DNA from: Candidatus Nanohalarchaeota archaeon
GTDB taxonomy: Archaea > EX4484-52 > B79-G9
Length of the DNA stretch: 7,516 nucleotides
Direction: 5' to 3'
NCBI GenBank assembly: GCA_003660865.1
Contig: QMVA01000066.1
Span: 1-7,516, forward strand
Of the stretch, positions 5,290-7,516 are shown in pieces. Positions within the stretch are counted from its first letter, which is position 1. The number at the start of each line of letters is the position of its first letter. A program made the translations under genes and the position numbers. The notes under the pieces are model-generated. The model was not told the origin of the DNA. It searched no databases and saw only the letters and a list, made by a program, of their open reading frames with translations.

Positions 5290-5759
5290 TCACCAAATCC
5301 TGACCACACTCTCACCACGAGGCATATTCATAAGCTTCTCACCAACCGCAGTCCTCAAAACAACCTTCTCACCCGGGGCAACTTCCCCAATCACACACGC
5401 ATCACAATCAAATTCCCTCAAAATACCGAATACATCATCGGCATCACTCCCGCGCACCCCAAAACAATCCTCCCTTCACACGCAATCTCAAAAACATCAA
5501 TCCCGGGAATATCGTATATCGCACGAACCTCCTTCTTAACCAGCACCCTATCATCCTCCACAACAATACGCACTTTGCTCTTCAAAGCCAGCTCATTAAG
5601 ACACGCAGAAAGCTCCCCCCCCTCGTAGGATCCTTGCACGCCTTGATATGCCGCCCCTCTGCACGCATCAACAGCCTCAAACCGGTGCACAATCAGAAAC
5701 AAGAGAACCCTCATAGCCGAACCGCGAAGAAAGAATAGCTGCGCCATGATCACCCGCAC
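5290..5759 (-). pseudogene. C-terminal part of the HypE-like gene in shifted frames
   Basis: The rest of HypE is readable only by changing frame four times, always at a homopolymer: one extra base in TTT (5679-5681), one extra in G4 (5654-5657), one missing in G8 (5615-5622), one missing in G4 (5457-5460), as read on the minus strand. Corrected, it reads ...SDCAPV-EAVDACR, then GRHIKACKDPTRGG with the family motif DPTRGG, then ELSACLNELALKSKVRI, GIDVFEIACEGR, and ends GESVVRIW at a TGA (5290-5292). The shifts cancel, so the total is about 320 residues, the usual HypE size. The family normally ends in PRIC with an essential terminal Cys; here it is Trp. As the sequence stands, a 113-codon frame (5418-5759) covers the middle piece. 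Either these are sequence errors or the gene is decaying. Confidence 0.8.
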
Positions 5760-6252
5760 TCCCGGAAACTACAATCTTATCCCCCACCTCAAGACCGCTA
5801 TTGGCAATAACCTTATCCGCAATAGCGACCCCCGAAACATTAATCAAAATACCCCGCACTTCACCCTTGGAAAGAACCTTAGTATCTCCTGTAACAACAG
5901 GCACATTCACCTTCTCACAAACCCTGTTGACAGACTCAAGAATCTTCCATAGTTCATCATCAGAAAATCCCTCCTCAATCACAAGCGCAAGACCAATTGG
6001 TCTTGCACCCATCACACAAAGGTCATTGATAGTGCCGCAAACAGCAAGTTTCCCAATATCCCCACCCGGGAAAAACACATGCTCAACAGTAAAACTATTC
6101 GTAGTAAAAACAACATACTTATCCCCAATTTTCACATAAGCGCCGTCATCAAGAACACCTGAGAAGCCACCCTTGACCGTAAGAATGCGCCTCATCTTAT
6201 CAATAAGCGCACCCATCTCCACTCCGCCGGCCCCATCACTTATCGTAACCAT
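5677..6252 (-). CDS. HypE-like (AIR-synthase-related) protein, N-terminal part before frameshift
   Basis: The first 191 codons of a HypE-family gene. HypE is an AIR-synthase-superfamily ATPase that dehydrates a carbamoyl group on its C-terminal Cys to thiocyanate, the CN donor for [NiFe] hydrogenase. Visible family signatures: GAGG (7-10), FFPGGDIGKLAVCGTINDL (60-78), IEEGF (92-96), GDTKV (121-125), SAGDHGAAIL (168-177) and SDCAPV at the end. Some conserved residues differ: the usual TDS before the FFPGG motif is TNS, and the N-terminal HGAGG is DGAGG. The frame then hits TGA at 5677-5679, but the remaining domain follows in other frames down to 5290. The start is well supported by AGGTG (6259-6263) six bases upstream and a TATA-like element. 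No hypA, B, C, D or F lies nearby. It could be a HypE paralog with another role. Confidence 0.8.
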   Translation of the reverse strand: MVTISDGAGGVEMGALIDKMRRILTVKGGFSGVLDDGAYVKIGDKYVVFTTNSFTVEHVFFPGGDIGKLAVCGTINDLCVMGARPIGLALVIEEGFSDDELWKILESVNRVCEKVNVPVVTGDTKVLSKGEVRGILINVSGVAIADKVIANSGLEVGDKIVVSGSAGDHGAAILSSRFGYEGSLVSDCAPV

Positions 6253-6258
6253 CTAAAA

Positions 6259-6263
6259 CACCT
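6259..6263 (-). promoter_or_regulatory. Shine-Dalgarno site of the HypE-like gene
   Basis: AGGTG on the minus strand, a direct match to the archaeal anti-Shine-Dalgarno, lies 6 bases before the ATG at 6252 and fixes this start. Confidence 0.7.
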
Positions 6264-6286
6264 ACACTCTCTTTTGCAGGACCAAC

Positions 6287-6295
6287 ATTTTAAAT
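6287..6295 (-). promoter_or_regulatory. TATA-like box of the HypE-like gene
   Basis: On the minus strand the sequence is ATTTAAAAT, centred about 39 bases before the ATG. Initiation about 26 bases downstream would fall near 6265, just before the Shine-Dalgarno, giving a leader of about 13 bases. It lies in the 61-base gap after the surface-protein gene. Confidence 0.45.
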
Positions 6296-6313
6296 CCAAA
6301 CAACAAAACAGAA

Positions 6314-7516
6314 CTAAAGACACCTGACTTTCAGCTTTTTACTCTTCTTCTTCTTACTATAAACAGAACTAATATCATACAACGTCTTCTGTGTAGCATC
6401 CCTTTTATTCTTCCGAAAAACACTCGAAAGCCTGTCAAAGACACCCTCTTTTTTACTGGCGCAAGACACCATGCCTTTACTGCCATAGCTACCATAAGCA
6501 TACGAAAATGGTGACGGTTTCGATTTACTCTTATTACTCTTTATCATCCCGCTCAGCATACTGACTTCTTTCATCACACCCTCATTAAGCGACCTCTTCT
6601 TCTTTTTCAGTCTGAAGCCACTGCCATGCTGAAAACCGCTAGCCGTTTGCTGCATGTTCATGCTATAATACTGCCATCCAAACAACCCTGCAATCAAAAG
6701 CACAACAATAATCAGCCCATTCCTAAGCCAATTGCTCTTCTTCTCCTCTCCCATAAGCTCCCCGCTTTCAAGCCTTGATTTTATCTCAAGCATCAAAGAC
6801 TCCGCAGACTTTTGGCTCTCATAAGCTGAAAGATAATCCGCGCTCTCGATTGCCGCCCTTGCACTCTTCAGATACTCACCAACATCGAAAAGTGTATCAT
6901 TCAACTCAGTCACGTTCGTATTATTGGCATAATCATGCAAAAGAACCTGTAACAGATCATACATTTCCATATATTCTGAATCCATCTTAACCATAGTATC
7001 ATTAATCACAATTTTCTCATCATCATCCGGGGTAACCTTCAAATCAAACGAAAGATTCGCATTGGCTTCAAAAGACACAGCAAGCGCAACAACCTCCTGC
7101 GCTCCAATCGAAAGATTAACCGTATTTATCTCCACCTTAACAGGCACAACCCCTCCGCTCTCAAGCGTATCAGAATAATTTGAAAGAACAATATACCATC
7201 CGACTGCATCAACACTATCATCCGCAAAATCAAGCGAAAAACTCAATCCCGTAACATTCTTCTCACCCGTATTCTTCAGGTTAAACGTAACATTGCGAAA
7301 AGTCCCGTGCTCAATCTCAAGCGCATCCGGACCACCAGTAATGCCCAATGAATATTCTGCAATTTGTGCAGCAACCTCAACTTTCTTCTTCACACACGCA
7401 TGATCCATGATAATCTCATCATCTGCGCAATCAAGCTCCTTGCAGACCAGATGTGTATTGCAATACTCATCCCCGAAACAATCATCATCCGCAACGCAAT
7501 TAGGATAATCCGTATC
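6314..7516 (-). CDS. Large cell-surface membrane protein, C-terminal 400 residues (5' end outside window)
   Basis: The frame is open from the window edge at 7516 to TAG (6314-6316), so the ATG at 7406-7408 is internal rather than the start. Visible residues 1-41 form a Cys-rich module with cysteines at 7, 13, 19, 25, 30 and 41 and acidic spacers, similar in spacing to small disulfide-knot modules. About 65-160 is a beta-rich domain with VTFNLKNTGEKNVTGLSFSL, typical of Ig-like/NEW3- or CARDB-type surface modules. About 178-255 is a charged helical stalk, 265-285 a transmembrane helix (GLIIVVLLIAGLFGWQYY), and the last 115 residues a Lys/Ser-rich tail ending KKKKSKKLKVRCL, presumably cytoplasmic. 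Nine N-x-S/T sequons lie in the predicted ectodomain, consistent with archaeal N-glycosylation. The exact family and ligand are not recognised. Its downstream neighbour, the HypE-like gene, has its own promoter. Confidence 0.82.
   Translation of the reverse strand, partial: DTDYPNCVADDDCFGDEYCNTHLVCKELDCADDEIIMDHACVKKKVEVAAQIAEYSLGITGGPDALEIEHGTFRNVTFNLKNTGEKNVTGLSFSLDFADDSVDAVGWYIVLSNYSDTLESGGVVPVKVEINTVNLSIGAQEVVALAVSFEANANLSFDLKVTPDDDEKIVINDTMVKMDSEYMEMYDLLQVLLHDYANNTNVTELNDTLFDVGEYLKSARAAIESADYLSAYESQKSAESLMLEIKSRLESGELMGEEKKSNWLRNGLIIVVLLIAGLFGWQYYSMNMQQTASGFQHGSGFRLKKKKRSLNEGVMKEVSMLSGMIKSNKSKSKPSPFSYAYGSYGSKGMVSCASKKEGVFDRLSSVFRKNKRDATQKTLYDISSVYSKKKKSKKLKVRCL

Noticed and set aside
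5156..5539. Plus-strand frame opposite the HypE-like gene C-terminus
   Set aside because: It is antisense to conserved HypE codons and spans the isomerase promoter. No ribosome binding site and no recognisable domain.
5615..5622. G8 tract as a phase-variation switch
   Set aside because: A switch would need the rest of the gene to be in frame, but three other indels also break it, so slippage at G8 alone could not turn the gene on.
5746..6139. Two plus-strand frames opposite the HypE N-terminal part
   Set aside because: Both mirror a well-conserved coding region on the minus strand and have no independent support.
1..7516. Possible CRISPR array, tRNA, rRNA or transposase
   Set aside because: No regularly spaced repeats, no tRNA cloverleaf with a T-arm consensus, no rRNA-like stretch and no transposase or integrase motif was found in either strand.

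Overview
The window looks archaeal. It carries an FMN-dependent type II isopentenyl-diphosphate isomerase (isoprenoid-lipid pathway), a membrane protein with a textbook archaeal class III (type IV pilin-like) signal peptide, and TATA boxes at archaeal spacing upstream of several genes, including TTTATATA about 26 bases before the start at 2756. The lineage cannot be fixed from this sequence; an uncultured euryarchaeal or DPANN-type archaeon is plausible.

Layout: (1) 1-105 is the 3' end of a membrane protein gene. (2) 229-1266 is a solitary YhcG/DUF1016-type PDDEXK nuclease whose base composition differs from the rest. (3) 1267-1666 has no convincing gene but holds a dense series of perfect or near-perfect stem-loops, five of them packed into 1461-1592. 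(4) 1667-4093 holds four plus-strand genes for small single-pass, cysteine-rich surface proteins. The first two overlap by 4 bases and share a cysteine motif. The last two are tandem paralogs with ten conserved cysteines; only the first keeps the class III signal peptide. (5) 4090-5205, minus strand, is type II IPP isomerase, overlapping the preceding gene tail-to-tail. (6) 5290-6252, minus strand, is a divergent HypE-like (AIR-synthase-related) gene broken by four small frameshifts, all at homopolymers. (7) 6314-7516, minus strand, is the 3' part of a large cell-surface protein: Cys-rich module, beta-sandwich-like domain with many N-glycosylation sequons, helical stalk, one transmembrane helix, Lys-rich tail. 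It is open to the window edge.

The most coherent functional unit is the 1667-4093 surface-protein locus, which reads like a small pilin/pseudopilin-like set of disulfide-stabilised exported proteins. The most unexplained DNA is the hairpin array just upstream of it. The HypE-like gene sits without other hyp genes and, when its frames are joined, ends in Trp rather than the catalytic C-terminal Cys, so a role in hydrogenase maturation is doubtful. No tRNA, rRNA, CRISPR array, transposase or integrase was seen.
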